Source of the DNA: Saprospiraceae bacterium
Lineage (GTDB): Bacteria > Bacteroidota > Bacteroidia > Chitinophagales > Saprospiraceae
Reading direction: 5' to 3'
Length of the DNA stretch: 64,000 nt
Assembly (NCBI GenBank): GCA_016710625.1
Contig: JADJVK010000024.1
Location: 1-64,000, forward strand
The notes under the pieces are model-generated. The model ran no database searches. It was given only the letters and a program-made list of their open reading frames with translations, and had not been told where the DNA came from. Shown piece by piece: positions 37,104 through 47,448 of this stretch (the first letter of the stretch is position 1; each line of letters begins with the position of its first letter). The position numbers and the translations under genes were made by a program.

Positions 37104-38570
37104 CTATAGTTTACTATTGGTTAATTGATTATTCACGGTTCTCCAAATACCCAAAGGGTTTTCATTTTTCAATTCATCTGGTAAATAATGATTTTGAGCA
37201 TTTTGGTAGGTTAGTGGTCTTGCAAATCTTTTGATGGCATCGGCACCTACAGATGTAAATCTACTATCTGTTGTTGCTGGATAAGGTCCCCCATGTTGCA
37301 TGGATAAACAAACTTCCACACCAGTAGGTACAGTATTGAAATTCAATCTACCACAAATCATTTTTAGGGCATCAATAGCAGTATTATTGGCTTGAATATC
37401 CTCATTTTCTGCAAAAACGGAGCAAGTTAATTGTCCTTGGATACTATCTATCAAATGCTTCAATTGTCTTTCATTATCGTATTTAATCACTAAAGCCATA
37501 GGACCAAAGACTTCTTCGTGCAAAACAGGATTGCCAATAAAAGTAAATGCATCACAAGTGATAATTGTTGGTTTCACTTGTAAAGCTTCGATTGGATGTT
37601 TATTTGTAGTCAATACTGCAACATTCGGCTGATGAATATGTAAGGCACTATTTTCCAAATAATTTTTGTAAATACCGGAATGCAAAAGATTCGCAGGAAT
37701 AATCTGATCGATATTATCTGCTAATTTTTGGATGAATAAATCGCAATTCTCAGAATTTTGAATGAAAACCAACCCTGGTTTGGTACAAAATTGCCCCATG
37801 CCCAAAGTGATAGAATCTGCTAATTGACTGGCTAATTGAGCGGAATGATTTTTCAAATAATTTTCAAAAATAAAAACTGGATTGGTTGACCCCATTTCAG
37901 CAAAAACAGGGATGGGCTCTTTCCTTTTATTGGCATAATCAAAAATGGCTTTTCCGCCTTTCAATGAACCCGTAAACCCAACAGCTTTGATATAATTGTA
38001 TTGGACTATTTCTTCAATTTGTTGAAAATCATCACAATAGATATGTTGAAAAATATTTTTGTCCAAATTGCATTTTTCTAATGCTTTCCAAATTGCTTGG
38101 GCAACCAAATCGGAAGTTTTAGGATGAGCAGGATGTGCTTTAACGACCACACTGCAACCAGCTGCAAAGGCACTTGCTGTATCGCCACCAGCAGTAGAAT
38201 AGGCAAAAGGAAAATTGCTTGCTCCAAAAACCAAAACTGGACCCAAAGGTTCCATTGTTTTTCTCAAATCTAGTTTAGGTGGATTTCTATCTTTGTCCCC
38301 CAAATCGATACTGAGGTTCATCCATTGGCAGGATTCAGTAGCATCGGCATAACTATTCAATTGAAAAATAGTGCGATTTTTTTCATTATTAAGTCTGGCA
38401 ACTGTCAAATTTGTTTCTTCGGCAGCAGTTTGGATTAAAATTTCACCTAACAAATCGATTTCTTTCGCTATTTGCCGAAGGAGGTCAGCCCTCTCTTTTA
38501 TCGTCGTTTTTCGGTATTTCAGAAAACCTTCCCAACTATGGTATAAGTTTGCAACAATTTCTTTATCCAT
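37104..38570 (-). CDS. Alpha-ketoglutaric semialdehyde (2,5-dioxovalerate) dehydrogenase
   Basis: A 488-residue aldehyde dehydrogenase. Catalytic C262 lies in LGMGQFCTKPGLVF and general base E225 in FAEMGSTNPVF. FGASNFPFAYSTAGGDTASAFAAGC is the NADP-type Rossmann region. The AEMGSxNP and FCTKPG motifs are typical of the 2,5-dioxovalerate dehydrogenases. It oxidises alpha-ketoglutarate semialdehyde to 2-oxoglutarate, the final step of hydroxyproline degradation. Its start overlaps the end of the deaminase gene by one or two bases, consistent with an operon. Confidence 0.92.
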   Translation of the reverse strand: MDKEIVANLYHSWEGFLKYRKTTIKERADLLRQIAKEIDLLGEILIQTAAEETNLTVARLNNEKNRTIFQLNSYADATESCQWMNLSIDLGDKDRNPPKLDLRKTMEPLGPVLVFGASNFPFAYSTAGGDTASAFAAGCSVVVKAHPAHPKTSDLVAQAIWKALEKCNLDKNIFQHIYCDDFQQIEEIVQYNYIKAVGFTGSLKGGKAIFDYANKRKEPIPVFAEMGSTNPVFIFENYLKNHSAQLASQLADSITLGMGQFCTKPGLVFIQNSENCDLFIQKLADNIDQIIPANLLHSGIYKNYLENSALHIHQPNVAVLTTNKHPIEALQVKPTIITCDAFTFIGNPVLHEEVFGPMALVIKYDNERQLKHLIDSIQGQLTCSVFAENEDIQANNTAIDALKMICGRLNFNTVPTGVEVCLSMQHGGPYPATTDSRFTSVGADAIKRFARPLTYQNAQNHYLPDELKNENPLGIWRTVNNQLTNSKL

Positions 38571-38571
38571 T

Positions 38572-39463
38572 TTATGGTCTATTTTTCAATGATTTATGAA
38601 TGATGGCAAGTATTTTTTCTCTTTCTGCTCCCTTTAAAGTTAATCTTGGGGCTCTAACAAATTCACTTCCTATTCCTAATTCCGATTCACACAATTTTAT
38701 GTATTGTACTAGTTTGGGGTGAATATCTAATTCTAAAAGTGGCAAAAACCACCTGTATAATTGTAGTGCCTTAGATAATGTCACCCGATTTTATCCAATT
38801 GTAAATTGACACAGTTTCTTTTGGAAAGGCACAAACCAAACCAGCTACCCATCCATCGGCACCCATACATAAAGATTCCATGGCTAATGTATCCACACCA
38901 CATAGAATTTTGAATCTATCTCCAAATTGATTTTTCATTCTAGTAACATTGCTAATATCTCTTGTTGATTCTTTAACTGCTTGAATATTAGCATTTTGTT
39001 GAAGAATTTCAAACATTTCCAAAGTGACTTCTATTTTATAATCCACAGGATTGTTATAAATCATGATGGGCAAATCTGTGGATTTAGCAATGGTTTGGAA
39101 GTAGGTGATAGTTTCTAAATGATCGCTTTTATATCGCATCGGTGGCAAAACCATCAAGCCATCAGCACCCCAATCTTTTGCATATTTAGCTTGTCGAATG
39201 GCTTCTTTGGTAGAACCTTCAGCAATATTGAGAATGACAGGAATCTTTTGAGCTACTATTTCTAAAGTGTATTTCACAAGTGCTTCTTTTTCAGCCAATT
39301 CTAAAACGGATGCCTCTCCTAAAGTGCCACCTAAAACAATTCCGTGAACGCCACTTTGGATTTGCAGCTCTAAGTTTTTGCCAAATAAATCCAGATCCAA
39401 TGTATCATTTTGGGTGAATTTCGTGGTCAATGCTGGAAAAACACCTTCCCAAACTACTTTCAT
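38572..39463 (-). CDS. 1-pyrroline-4-hydroxy-2-carboxylate deaminase (dihydrodipicolinate synthase family), one frameshift
   Basis: About 297 residues from ATG 39463 (MKVVWEGVFPALTTKF). The class I aldolase-type barrel has GGTLGEAS (about 45-52), Y136 in IMIYNNPV and Schiff-base K164 in QAVKESTRD. The frame breaks at about 38780, at a short G run (AAATCGGGTGAC on the coding strand). The next 70 residues continue in another frame (TLSKALQLYRWFLPLLELDIH.. to LKNRP). Adjusting one base gives a full-length protein. The enzyme deaminates the pyrroline produced by the oxidase to alpha-ketoglutarate semialdehyde. The gene order and neighbours make this assignment much more likely than DapA. Confidence 0.85.
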
Positions 39464-39474
39464 GCTCAATATTT

Positions 39475-40863
39475 TTAAGAATTTTGTTTCACAATAAATT
39501 TACTACTTCTATGCCTATTTTTGATAATCGTTTTTAAAATTACAATCAAAATTCCTGTAACAACACTGATAATTAAGCAAAAAGCTAAATCCGGCTGTGC
39601 ATTCATAATATTTGAAATTGGAAACATAGTGATTTTTGGAATGATATAAAGCCAAGATAAAGGGATGATTATCCCTACAAAAAGCTGGTAATAGGACACA
39701 AAATTAAAATTGAAGTGGATGGGGTATTTAAATTTTTTCCATAATTTGAAATAGACAAATAGTTCATAGAGCGACCAAATCGTCCATAATAAGTATAAAA
39801 TTCTAAAAACAATTTCATAAGGAAAATGTAACCGCTTTTTATTTTTGAACATTAAATTCAGCAAGGAATCATTCAAATTATCCACCATTGTCAAAGAATT
39901 GATATTGGACAAAATGACAATTGCATTATTTTCATTCGGAAGCAATGTAATTCTTGAGCTAAAATTCGGTTTGATACCCCAATGGAAATAAGTGTCATTG
40001 TTTTCCCAATTTCCTGAATACCAGCCCATTGCATATCTGAAGTATTTTGGTCTGAAAAGCATTTCGAACTTTTCAGGTTTTAGCAACGTCTGGCTATCTA
40101 TTTTTGCTTCGTTCAACATAAATTTTGCCCATACCAACAAATCTTTGGTGCAAGATTGAACTCCTGCAGTTGGAAAAGACCATTCATCACGGTTCATTTT
40201 TTTGGAATAAACGGGTATTCCAAACCAATATTGATAGCCATATGTTTCTAAATTGCTATCAACAAAATCAGTATTTTTAAGTTGTAGTGGCGTATTGATA
40301 TATTCATTTTGAAGCTCATTCATGTTTTTTGAAATAATCGTTTTCATCACAAATCCCAAAAGCTGATAATTCAAAGCGGAATAATGGAATTCTGTACCAG
40401 GCTCATCAATTAAAGTGATTGTGGAAAAGAATGCTTTAATTTGCTCTAAATCATTTACTTTTAAGGAATTAAAACCCAATTCTCTGGTAAATCCACTGGT
40501 TTGGTTGAGCAAATTTCGAATGGTTATGAGTTTTGCTGCTTCTTTATTTTTCAAGGTAAACCAAGGCAAATAGTAATCGACTGTTCTATCTAAATTAATA
40601 ACTCCTGATTCTGATAATTTTAATATTAAATAAGAAGTGAAAGCACTTGACATATCCCCAATTGGAAATGCTTTGGTTCCTAAAGTATCTGATTTGTTTG
40701 ATGAAAAATAAATATTGTTATTGTAAATAATACCAACAGAAATATCCGGTGATTTGTAATAATCACTATAATACTTTACGATTTCATCCAATTGTTTTTG
40801 GTCAAAAGCATTTACTTGAATCGAAGTAAGTAATATATATAAAAAAAAGAGTAGTTTCTTCAA
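39475..40863 (-). CDS. Beta-lactamase-fold membrane protein lacking catalytic residues
   Basis: A 462-residue protein with signal peptide (MKKLLFFLYILLTSIQVNAF), a serine beta-lactamase/class C-like domain (about 22-330) and three or four C-terminal membrane helices (about 345-450). The fold is clear from NLLNQTSGFTRE, FHYSALNYQLLGFVMK and GWYSG. The catalytic S-x-x-K is replaced by D70-M-S-S73 (family: GSVSKSFTA; here GDMSSAFTS), and the Y-x-N motif reads Y161-S-A163. Only the third motif, H294-W-G296, is kept. It is therefore probably not a hydrolase; a peptidoglycan- or ligand-sensing role is only a guess. It ends 11 bases before the ATG of the deaminase gene and may be the first gene of the hydroxyproline operon. 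Confidence 0.85.
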   Translation of the reverse strand: MKKLLFFLYILLTSIQVNAFDQKQLDEIVKYYSDYYKSPDISVGIIYNNNIYFSSNKSDTLGTKAFPIGDMSSAFTSYLILKLSESGVINLDRTVDYYLPWFTLKNKEAAKLITIRNLLNQTSGFTRELGFNSLKVNDLEQIKAFFSTITLIDEPGTEFHYSALNYQLLGFVMKTIISKNMNELQNEYINTPLQLKNTDFVDSNLETYGYQYWFGIPVYSKKMNRDEWSFPTAGVQSCTKDLLVWAKFMLNEAKIDSQTLLKPEKFEMLFRPKYFRYAMGWYSGNWENNDTYFHWGIKPNFSSRITLLPNENNAIVILSNINSLTMVDNLNDSLLNLMFKNKKRLHFPYEIVFRILYLLWTIWSLYELFVYFKLWKKFKYPIHFNFNFVSYYQLFVGIIIPLSWLYIIPKITMFPISNIMNAQPDLAFCLIISVVTGILIVILKTIIKNRHRSSKFIVKQNS

Positions 40864-40915
40864 TCTTTAAATGTTAATTATTTCCAAATATTTTAAAAAA
40901 ATGAACTTTTTTAAT

Positions 40916-40923
40916 TAGTTTTG
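40916..40923 (+). promoter_or_regulatory. Promoter -7 box (TAGTTTTG)
   Basis: TAGTTTTG fits the Bacteroidota TAnnTTTG pattern, 74 bases upstream of the small membrane protein gene. The matching upstream box is not clear. Confidence 0.35.
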
Positions 40924-40996
40924 TAAAATTATTATAAATCTATGCAACTATTCATCATTTTAAGTTGTCTTTATTAATAATAATTAAAATCTTAAT

Positions 40997-41224
40997 ATGA
41001 AAACAAAAAGATTTCATCAATTAGTTCTTGTTTTATTAGTGATGCTTAGCATGTTTTCTTATATATTTTTGATTTACAATCAAGAAAAAATATCGACAGT
41101 TGCAAGTGATAAAAAAGAGCAAATCAATATTGAAAGTGAACAAAAATCTTCAAAACTGTTGCCAGATTTTGAAATCATCACTACAGTTGTGAAAACAATA
41201 AGTAAATATTTACCTTCTAACTAA
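40997..41224 (+). CDS. Small single-pass membrane protein, unknown
   Basis: 75 residues. One N-terminal membrane helix (LVLVLLVMLSMFSYIFLIY) is preceded by basic residues (MKTKRFHQ) and followed by a polar, charged tail. It could be an uncleaved signal anchor. It has its own promoter-like box and is divergent from the beta-lactamase-fold gene. Its end overlaps the converging MBL-fold gene by eight bases. No family recognised. Confidence 0.55.
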   Translation: MKTKRFHQLVLVLLVMLSMFSYIFLIYNQEKISTVASDKKEQINIESEQKSSKLLPDFEIITTVVKTISKYLPSN

Positions 41225-42110
41225 CCGTTGTTTTTATTTTCCAATATCTCAATAATCCACCAACACTCATAAATGCAGGGTTTGCACTTTCATAGCAAGC
41301 AATTTCTTCTGCATTCAGTCCATTTTTTATTAAATTAGCATTACAATATTTTATAAATTCAGGAATTATCTCTTCTGCAGCAGTATTAGCTTCAAAATAA
41401 GGATACATCCAATTTTTCCAATCTTCTAAAATTAATTTTAGTTTTTCTAAATGCGCCTCTTTGTTTTTTATTATTCCAAAATGGGTCAAGTATAACTCAT
41501 TGACAGGCAAATTATTGATAATGTCAATAGATTCAAACCATTGCTCGATATTTATATCTGGAGGAGGGCAGGGTGGAACCACTGGACCATTTTTGATTTT
41601 TACACCAGCTACGTCACCTGTCCAAAGTTTTTCATCTATTTGCCAAGCTATGTGGTGAATTGCATGTCCAGGAGTATGCCAACCAACTATTTTTTTATCA
41701 CCAATCTCGAAACTCTCTCCATTTTCAACAGAAACAATTTGGTCGTTTGCGATTGGATTCATGGCTCCCCAGAGTCTTTCCATATCATCTTGATAGATTC
41801 TCTTTGCTGAGTTATATAATTTTTCTGGATTTTCCATATGTTTTGCCCCTAATGGATGCACATAAATAGTAGCACCATGGTCTGCAAAACGCCAAGCTCC
41901 TCCAGCATGATCTAAATGAATATGTGTTAAAAAGACTTTTTTTATATTCCGATAATCAAAGCCCAAGTCAGCAATAGCAGCGGTTAGCTGTTCAAAAGTG
42001 GAATCTGGACCTGATTCAATCAAAGCAAGTTCATTATTTATTTCCAATAAAAAGCAAGCAATAGTATCTTTATGGCTTTGAAAGGATAAGTCGATAGTAT
42101 AAATATTCAT
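41217..42110 (-). CDS. Metallo-beta-lactamase-fold hydrolase
   Basis: A 297-residue cytoplasmic MBL-fold enzyme. The metal motif H63-x-H65-x-D67-H68 lies in VFLTHIHLDHAGG. Further ligands are in GWHTPGHAIHHIAW, LWTGDVAG and LYLTHFGI. An extra helical C-terminal segment (about 215-297) is present, as in the glyoxalase II-like and thioesterase-like subgroups. Substrate unknown. It is divergent from the TlpA-like fusion gene, with start codons about 33 bases apart. Confidence 0.9.
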   Translation of the reverse strand: MNIYTIDLSFQSHKDTIACFLLEINNELALIESGPDSTFEQLTAAIADLGFDYRNIKKVFLTHIHLDHAGGAWRFADHGATIYVHPLGAKHMENPEKLYNSAKRIYQDDMERLWGAMNPIANDQIVSVENGESFEIGDKKIVGWHTPGHAIHHIAWQIDEKLWTGDVAGVKIKNGPVVPPCPPPDINIEQWFESIDIINNLPVNELYLTHFGIIKNKEAHLEKLKLILEDWKNWMYPYFEANTAAEEIIPEFIKYCNANLIKNGLNAEEIACYESANPAFMSVGGLLRYWKIKTTVS

Positions 42111-42143
42111 ATTTAGTTGAAATACAATTTTATAGAAATTGAA

Positions 42144-44258
42144 ATGGTTGAAAATTTAAAAAGTAAGACTAAGGTAAATTTAATTATAATTATTTTAATA
42201 TTATTGGCTAATATTAATTTAAATGCAGCTTCAATTAATGGAAATATCGCAAATTCAAAATCAACCAATATTCAGCTTAGTTTGTATCAAGAAATGCTAG
42301 AACCACCAATGGTTTTAGATGCAAAAATAAATAATGGCAAATTCAAATTTGAATTCCAAATAGATAAAGCAACTTTTGCTATTTTGAATTATAATGGTGA
42401 TGAAATCAAATTATTTGTAGAGCCTGAAAATCAATTAACACTAAATTTTGAAGATTACGAACCACTCAAAACATTGATTATAGAAGGAAATGGTGCCATC
42501 AATAATAATTTCTATCACCTCTTTAACCAATCCAACTATGAGATCAGAAATAATATCGTCATGTACAAACTCAATATATTAAATGAGTTTGAAATCATTG
42601 ATTATTTAGAAAAAATGGCAAAAAAACGATACTATTTCTGGTATCTAACTGAAAAAAGCACCAAAAACAAACTTTCATTGCCATTCACTATTTATTTTCT
42701 GAACGAGTTACACTATTGGATGCCACATTACGCCATGCTTTATAGAAAAATTCATGGGCAAACTAATGGATATGCTGCACCATTGAATTTAAATTACAAT
42801 TATTATAGATTCTTGAGTAAAGTATTGATTATTAATGAAAAAGGGTTAAATAATTTTTACTATACCTCTTTCTTAAAGGAATATGTCGATTGGTGTCAAG
42901 ATAATCCAGAGATAGCACTCGGTATTTTGAATAATTTGAGTAAAGTAAATATTGAAAATCAAGAAATTAACTTGTATTCCAGTAGTAAAATGGATACAAT
43001 CAAAGCAACTTTGAGTCAATCTTATGATATTATTTGGAATTTTAATAATACAGAGATCGCTCCCACCAATGCTGATGGAACCATGAAAAGTTACCCAATT
43101 ACAACCATAGATGGAATAGAAGGGTGGGTGGATGAAACATCTATCAATCTGACGAATTATGAACTCAATAATTCCATTTGTAATTTTGAATTTATTACTT
43201 TTCCTGAAAAGCGAATTAGGAATGTTTGTTCCATCATAATGGATGGTATTCATGTGGTGGATTCTCCAGAAAATATGATTCCAATTGATACACTTTCATC
43301 TATGGAATCAGTAGTTTATTTGAATGAAAAAACGGATAACACATTTAATTATCAACACTTTAATGACATTTTTAACGACCATTTTTACAAAATTAAAACC
43401 AATAAAAATAAGGTGGGTTGGATATTTTCAGGAAGTGCATTAATCAAAGAAATTGAAGATTCAATTATCATTACAAAAGCACAATTTAAAAGCGGTGAAA
43501 GTACATTGTTGTTCAACTTGGATCGTTTTTTAACTGGTGAGCCACTGGCTTTCTGCTTAGCCAATGATTTTATTAAAAAGTTCAATCTCGAAAATCCTGA
43601 AATTTATATTCCACAATTTTTAGCATTTGATACCCTCACTCAAAATAATAATTATAAAAAAATTGTTCAAAAATATTTTAGTACAAATTTTTCAATATGG
43701 AATCAAAATTCAAAAATTCCAACATTGAATTATACGAAGGAGAATTTTGAAACAAATCAGAAAATGCCAGTTTGTGAATTCAAAATATTGCCTCAATTGA
43801 CTGATATTCAAGAGGAAGAGCCTCACTATGAACGACCAATAAAACAACTAGCTAAATTCAAAATTCCCAAAAATTACCAGTTTTTGGATTTGAATAAAAA
43901 AGAGTTTTCGATATTTTCTGACTCATCACAATATACCATAATTGACTTTTGGGCGACTTGGTGCAAGCCATGTTTGGAATATATGCCAACACAAGAAAAA
44001 ACAGCTATTGAGTTATTACAAAAAAATATTAATTTTGTATGGATTTCAATTGATGCAAATTTTGATAGTTGGAAAAACTTGGTTTTAAGTAAAACAAATA
44101 TCAAATCCCATTGTTGGGTAGGAAATAGTGAGCAGGTGATGAATGATTTTGGGTTTGATAAAATTCCTTATACCATCATCATCAACAGAAATGGAGATGC
44201 AGTTTTGTTTGATCAAGATGATTTAGATAATATTTTAGTGCTTTTACAATCAAAATAA
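42144..44258 (+). CDS. Secreted protein with DUF4369-like, SH3-like and C-terminal TlpA thioredoxin-like domains
   Basis: About 704 residues from ATG 42144 (MVENLKSKTKVNLIIIILILLANINLNA, signal peptide). An N-terminal beta-rich segment (ASINGNIANSKS.. VEPENQLTLNFED) resembles DUF4369, which often precedes thioredoxin domains in Bacteroidota. A helical region follows. A middle region (about 320-430) looks like paired bacterial SH3 modules (GIEGWVDETS; NKVGWIFSGSALI). The C-terminal 120 residues are a TlpA-like thioredoxin domain with redox site WATWCKPCLEYMP and cis-Pro KIPYTIIINRNG. It probably acts in the periplasm as a thiol-disulfide protein; partners are unknown. The next gene starts one base after its stop. 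Confidence 0.82.
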   Translation: MVENLKSKTKVNLIIIILILLANINLNAASINGNIANSKSTNIQLSLYQEMLEPPMVLDAKINNGKFKFEFQIDKATFAILNYNGDEIKLFVEPENQLTLNFEDYEPLKTLIIEGNGAINNNFYHLFNQSNYEIRNNIVMYKLNILNEFEIIDYLEKMAKKRYYFWYLTEKSTKNKLSLPFTIYFLNELHYWMPHYAMLYRKIHGQTNGYAAPLNLNYNYYRFLSKVLIINEKGLNNFYYTSFLKEYVDWCQDNPEIALGILNNLSKVNIENQEINLYSSSKMDTIKATLSQSYDIIWNFNNTEIAPTNADGTMKSYPITTIDGIEGWVDETSINLTNYELNNSICNFEFITFPEKRIRNVCSIIMDGIHVVDSPENMIPIDTLSSMESVVYLNEKTDNTFNYQHFNDIFNDHFYKIKTNKNKVGWIFSGSALIKEIEDSIIITKAQFKSGESTLLFNLDRFLTGEPLAFCLANDFIKKFNLENPEIYIPQFLAFDTLTQNNNYKKIVQKYFSTNFSIWNQNSKIPTLNYTKENFETNQKMPVCEFKILPQLTDIQEEEPHYERPIKQLAKFKIPKNYQFLDLNKKEFSIFSDSSQYTIIDFWATWCKPCLEYMPTQEKTAIELLQKNINFVWISIDANFDSWKNLVLSKTNIKSHCWVGNSEQVMNDFGFDKIPYTIIINRNGDAVLFDQDDLDNILVLLQSK

Positions 44259-44259
44259 C

Positions 44260-44562
44260 ATGGAGAGTAAACAATTTATGGTTACATTTTCTTTTGAAAC
44301 TGCATTGAGCCACAAGTTCATAACTTTAGTGCCGAAGCACCGTGAGAAAGTAAATGAACTCATGATGGATGGGAAAATCTTGACTTATTCTTTATGTATC
44401 GAAAGTGGATTGTTGTGGGCAGTCTTTGAAGTTAAAAATGAATTTGAGTTAAAAAAAATCATTAAAACTTTACCACTTTCTAGTTTTATGGAGTTTGAAA
44501 TCAACCAATTAACTTTCCATAATTCTGGTGCAAACTTTTCCATGTCGTATTCTTTAAATTAG
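44260..44562 (+). CDS. Small protein of the YciI/muconolactone-isomerase-like dimeric alpha/beta barrel type
   Basis: 100 residues. The order FMVTFSFETAL, then a helix (REKVNELMMDGKILTYSLC), a LLWAVFEVKNEFELKKIIKTLPLSSFMEFEINQL block and a final strand fits the ferredoxin-like dimeric barrel fold (muconolactone isomerase/YCII-like). It lacks a signal peptide. It follows the TlpA-like gene with one base between them, so it is probably co-transcribed. No catalytic residue can be assigned. Confidence 0.6.
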   Translation: MESKQFMVTFSFETALSHKFITLVPKHREKVNELMMDGKILTYSLCIESGLLWAVFEVKNEFELKKIIKTLPLSSFMEFEINQLTFHNSGANFSMSYSLN

Positions 44563-44644
44563 TATTTTTGTTATGATATTATTAACAAATAGAATATGAA
44601 TTAATGGTAAATTTGCAATTCTAATTTTTCTTTTAATTTAATTT

Positions 44645-47436
44645 ATGAAATATATTTTTGTAATTATTTGTTTGTCAATAATTTCTCCCATTTTTTCTCA
44701 GAACTTTAACATAACTGGAACTGTAAAAGATGATAATGGTGTAGCACTAGAATTTGCGACTGTAATGCTTATCCAACAATCTGATTCCGCTTTGTTGTCT
44801 TTTTCAAGAACTGATGAGACGGGAAAATTCATTTTAGAAAATGTTGAAAAAGGAAATTTTTACTATAAAATAACTTATGTAGGATTACAAGACATCAAGG
44901 AAAAAATAGTTGTTGCCAACACTTCTCCAAAAACAATTGATCTAGGTGTAATCAAAATGTATGCTGCATCAAAATTATTAAAAGAAGTAGAGATAAAAGC
45001 TGAAGCTGATCAAGTTAAAATCAAAAAAGATACGGTAGAATACAATGCAGATTCCTTTAAAACGGTTCCCAATTCAAATGTGGAAGACTTATTGAAAAAA
45101 TTGCCAGGAGTTGAAGTTGAAAAAGATGGATCGATAAAAGCTCAGGGGGAAGATGTGAAAAATGTCTATGTGAATGGTAAAAAGTTTTTTGGATCCGATC
45201 CAAAATTAGCTACCAAAAACATTCAAGCCAATATGATCAAAAAAGTGCAGATTTATGATAAAAAATCGGATATATCTGCTTTTACAGGAATAGATGATGG
45301 TGACAGAGAAAAATCTATTAATTTAGAAATCAAACCTGAGATGAGCCTAGGTTGGTTCGGAAATGCTTCTATAGGTGGTGGCGATAATGGAAGATACTAC
45401 GGAAAAGCAAATATCAATAAGTTTTCACCTACCAAACAACTTTCGCTTCTTGCAATGGGTAATAACACCAATCAACAAGGTTTCTCGATGGATGAATTCA
45501 TGAACTTTTCTGGTCAAACTCAAAGAAACATGAGAAGTGGTGGCGGAACGGTTGAATTTAGAAGCGATAATAATGATTCTGGAGTTCCATTAAATAATGG
45601 AAATAATAGTGGGTTTCTAACTAGTTGGGCAGGAGGCGTTAATTATAATGATGTCATTACACCCAAATCTGAGCTAAATGGAAGCTATTTCTATTCAAAT
45701 TTGAATACGATTAATGATAAAACTTCCAATAAAATTACTTTTGCGCCTTCTGGAAATTTTACTACCGATAAAATTGATAGATCGGATGATAGTAAGATAA
45801 ATCACAAATTATCAGGTACTTATGAATGGAAAATTGATTCGATGCAATCTTTGAAATTCTCAGGTGATGCTAGCTTTAGAGATAATATTAACAATTCGAA
45901 ATCTTATTCGAAGGCAAGCGATGCGACGGGAGGAACCAGCAATAAAATTGATAAATCCAATATGTATTCATCTGTTGGACAAACACTTAGAGGTACTGTT
46001 TTGTATAGAAGAAAATTTGCCAAAAAAGGAAGAAGCTTAGCTTTGACAGGCACTGTTCGTGAAAATAATGATGACGGAAAATCTAGCTTAAACTCCTATA
46101 ACTTTTTTTTCAGAGACAATAATTCAATTTTTGACACTTTAGATCAAAGTTCAACTCAAAAAAGTAAAAACATTTCCACTACTTTAACGGCTAATTATAC
46201 AGAGCCTTTGGGCAATCGCCAATATTTAGAATTGTTAGCTGAAGGATTGAATAATAGTCAGGAATCAAATAAGTTTGTTTACGATAATAGAAATGAATCC
46301 CATCTAATTGATAGCTTGAGTAATACCTATTTAAATGATTATAGTTATTTAAAGGTGGAGTAGGCTACCGTTTGGTTAGAAAAAAATACAATTTTTCTAC
46401 TGGAATCAATTATATGCATTCCCAATTGGATGGTACTTTATCTTCTGTTGGGAATACGAATATATTTAGAAGTTTTGATCAGTTTTTGCCAAATGCAAGA
46501 TTTAGTTATGAATTCTCTACCTCTAAAAGATTGAATATCAACTATGAAACTAATTTCAGAGAGCCTTCAATCAGCCAATTGCAACCAGTATTGAACAACT
46601 CTGATCCACAAAACCTTTCCTTAGGAAATCCGAGTTTGAAACCAGAATATGTGCATCGATTGACTACTAGATTCAATAGTTTTAATATGCTAAATCAAAG
46701 AAGTTTCTTTGGAAATTTGAATATTGCTTACACAAAAGATAAAATTGCCACCTATCAAACTATTGACAAAAGGCTAGTGACCACTTCTAAGCCGATAAAC
46801 ACACCTTACGATATGACTTTGAGTACTTTTTTAGGGATGGGTTACAAAATAGGTTCGACTCCATTTAGAATTAATGGCGGAATCAATGGGAGTTACAATT
46901 ATGGATTTAATACCATCAATACAATAGAAACGATCACAGAAAAATATGTAACAGCAGCAACTATCCGAGCTGAATATAGAATTGACGACAAGTTGGAAAC
47001 GAGTATTAGATACAAATATGGATACAATTTGACGCATTATCAAATAGGTACTATTAGCGATCAAGCAAATATTACACAGTCGATTACAGCCGATGCTACT
47101 TACCAGTTTCCTTTGGGAATAACTTTGAATTCATCTTTACAAATGGATAAATACTCCTTATTGTCTAGTGGATACAATTCTTTTATCCCGATTTGGAATG
47201 CTTATTTAGCAAAAACTGTTTTCAAGAATAAAAAAGGAGAAGTTCGTTTTTCTGCATATGATATGTTGAATAAAAACTTGGGAATCAGTAGAACCACCAA
47301 TATAAATTATATTGAAGATTCGAAAGTAGCCTCTTTAGCAAGATATTTTATGTTGACTTTTACATATACAATCAATAGTAATCCGAACTCAACCATGGGT
47401 CCTATGGGTCATGGTGGAAGAAGAATGATGTTTTAA
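44645..47436 (+). CDS. TonB-dependent receptor-like outer-membrane protein, one frameshift
   Basis: About 930 residues. A signal peptide (MKYIFVIICLSIISPIFSQ) is followed by a carboxypeptidase regulatory-like domain (ITGTVKDDNGVALEFATVMLI, about 22-100), a TonB plug (EVEIKAEADQVKIKKDTVEYNADSF; LLKKLPGVEVEKDG; about 115-235) and a long beta-barrel ending GHGGRRMMF. The frame breaks at about 46355: one frame ends YLKVE at 46363 and the barrel resumes as GVGYRLVRKKYNFSTGINY. One missing T in TTT before AAAGG restores it. A Met-rich, Gly-rich tail follows the last strand. It imports an unknown ligand using the TonB system. pyrE starts 12 bases later. Confidence 0.88.
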
Positions 47437-47448
47437 AAACAGAATATT

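Noticed and set aside
38572..39463. Assignment of the DapA-like protein to lysine biosynthesis
   Set aside because: It is embedded in a tight operon with hydroxyproline epimerase, DAO-type oxidase and 2,5-dioxovalerate dehydrogenase, the known setting of the pyrroline deaminase.
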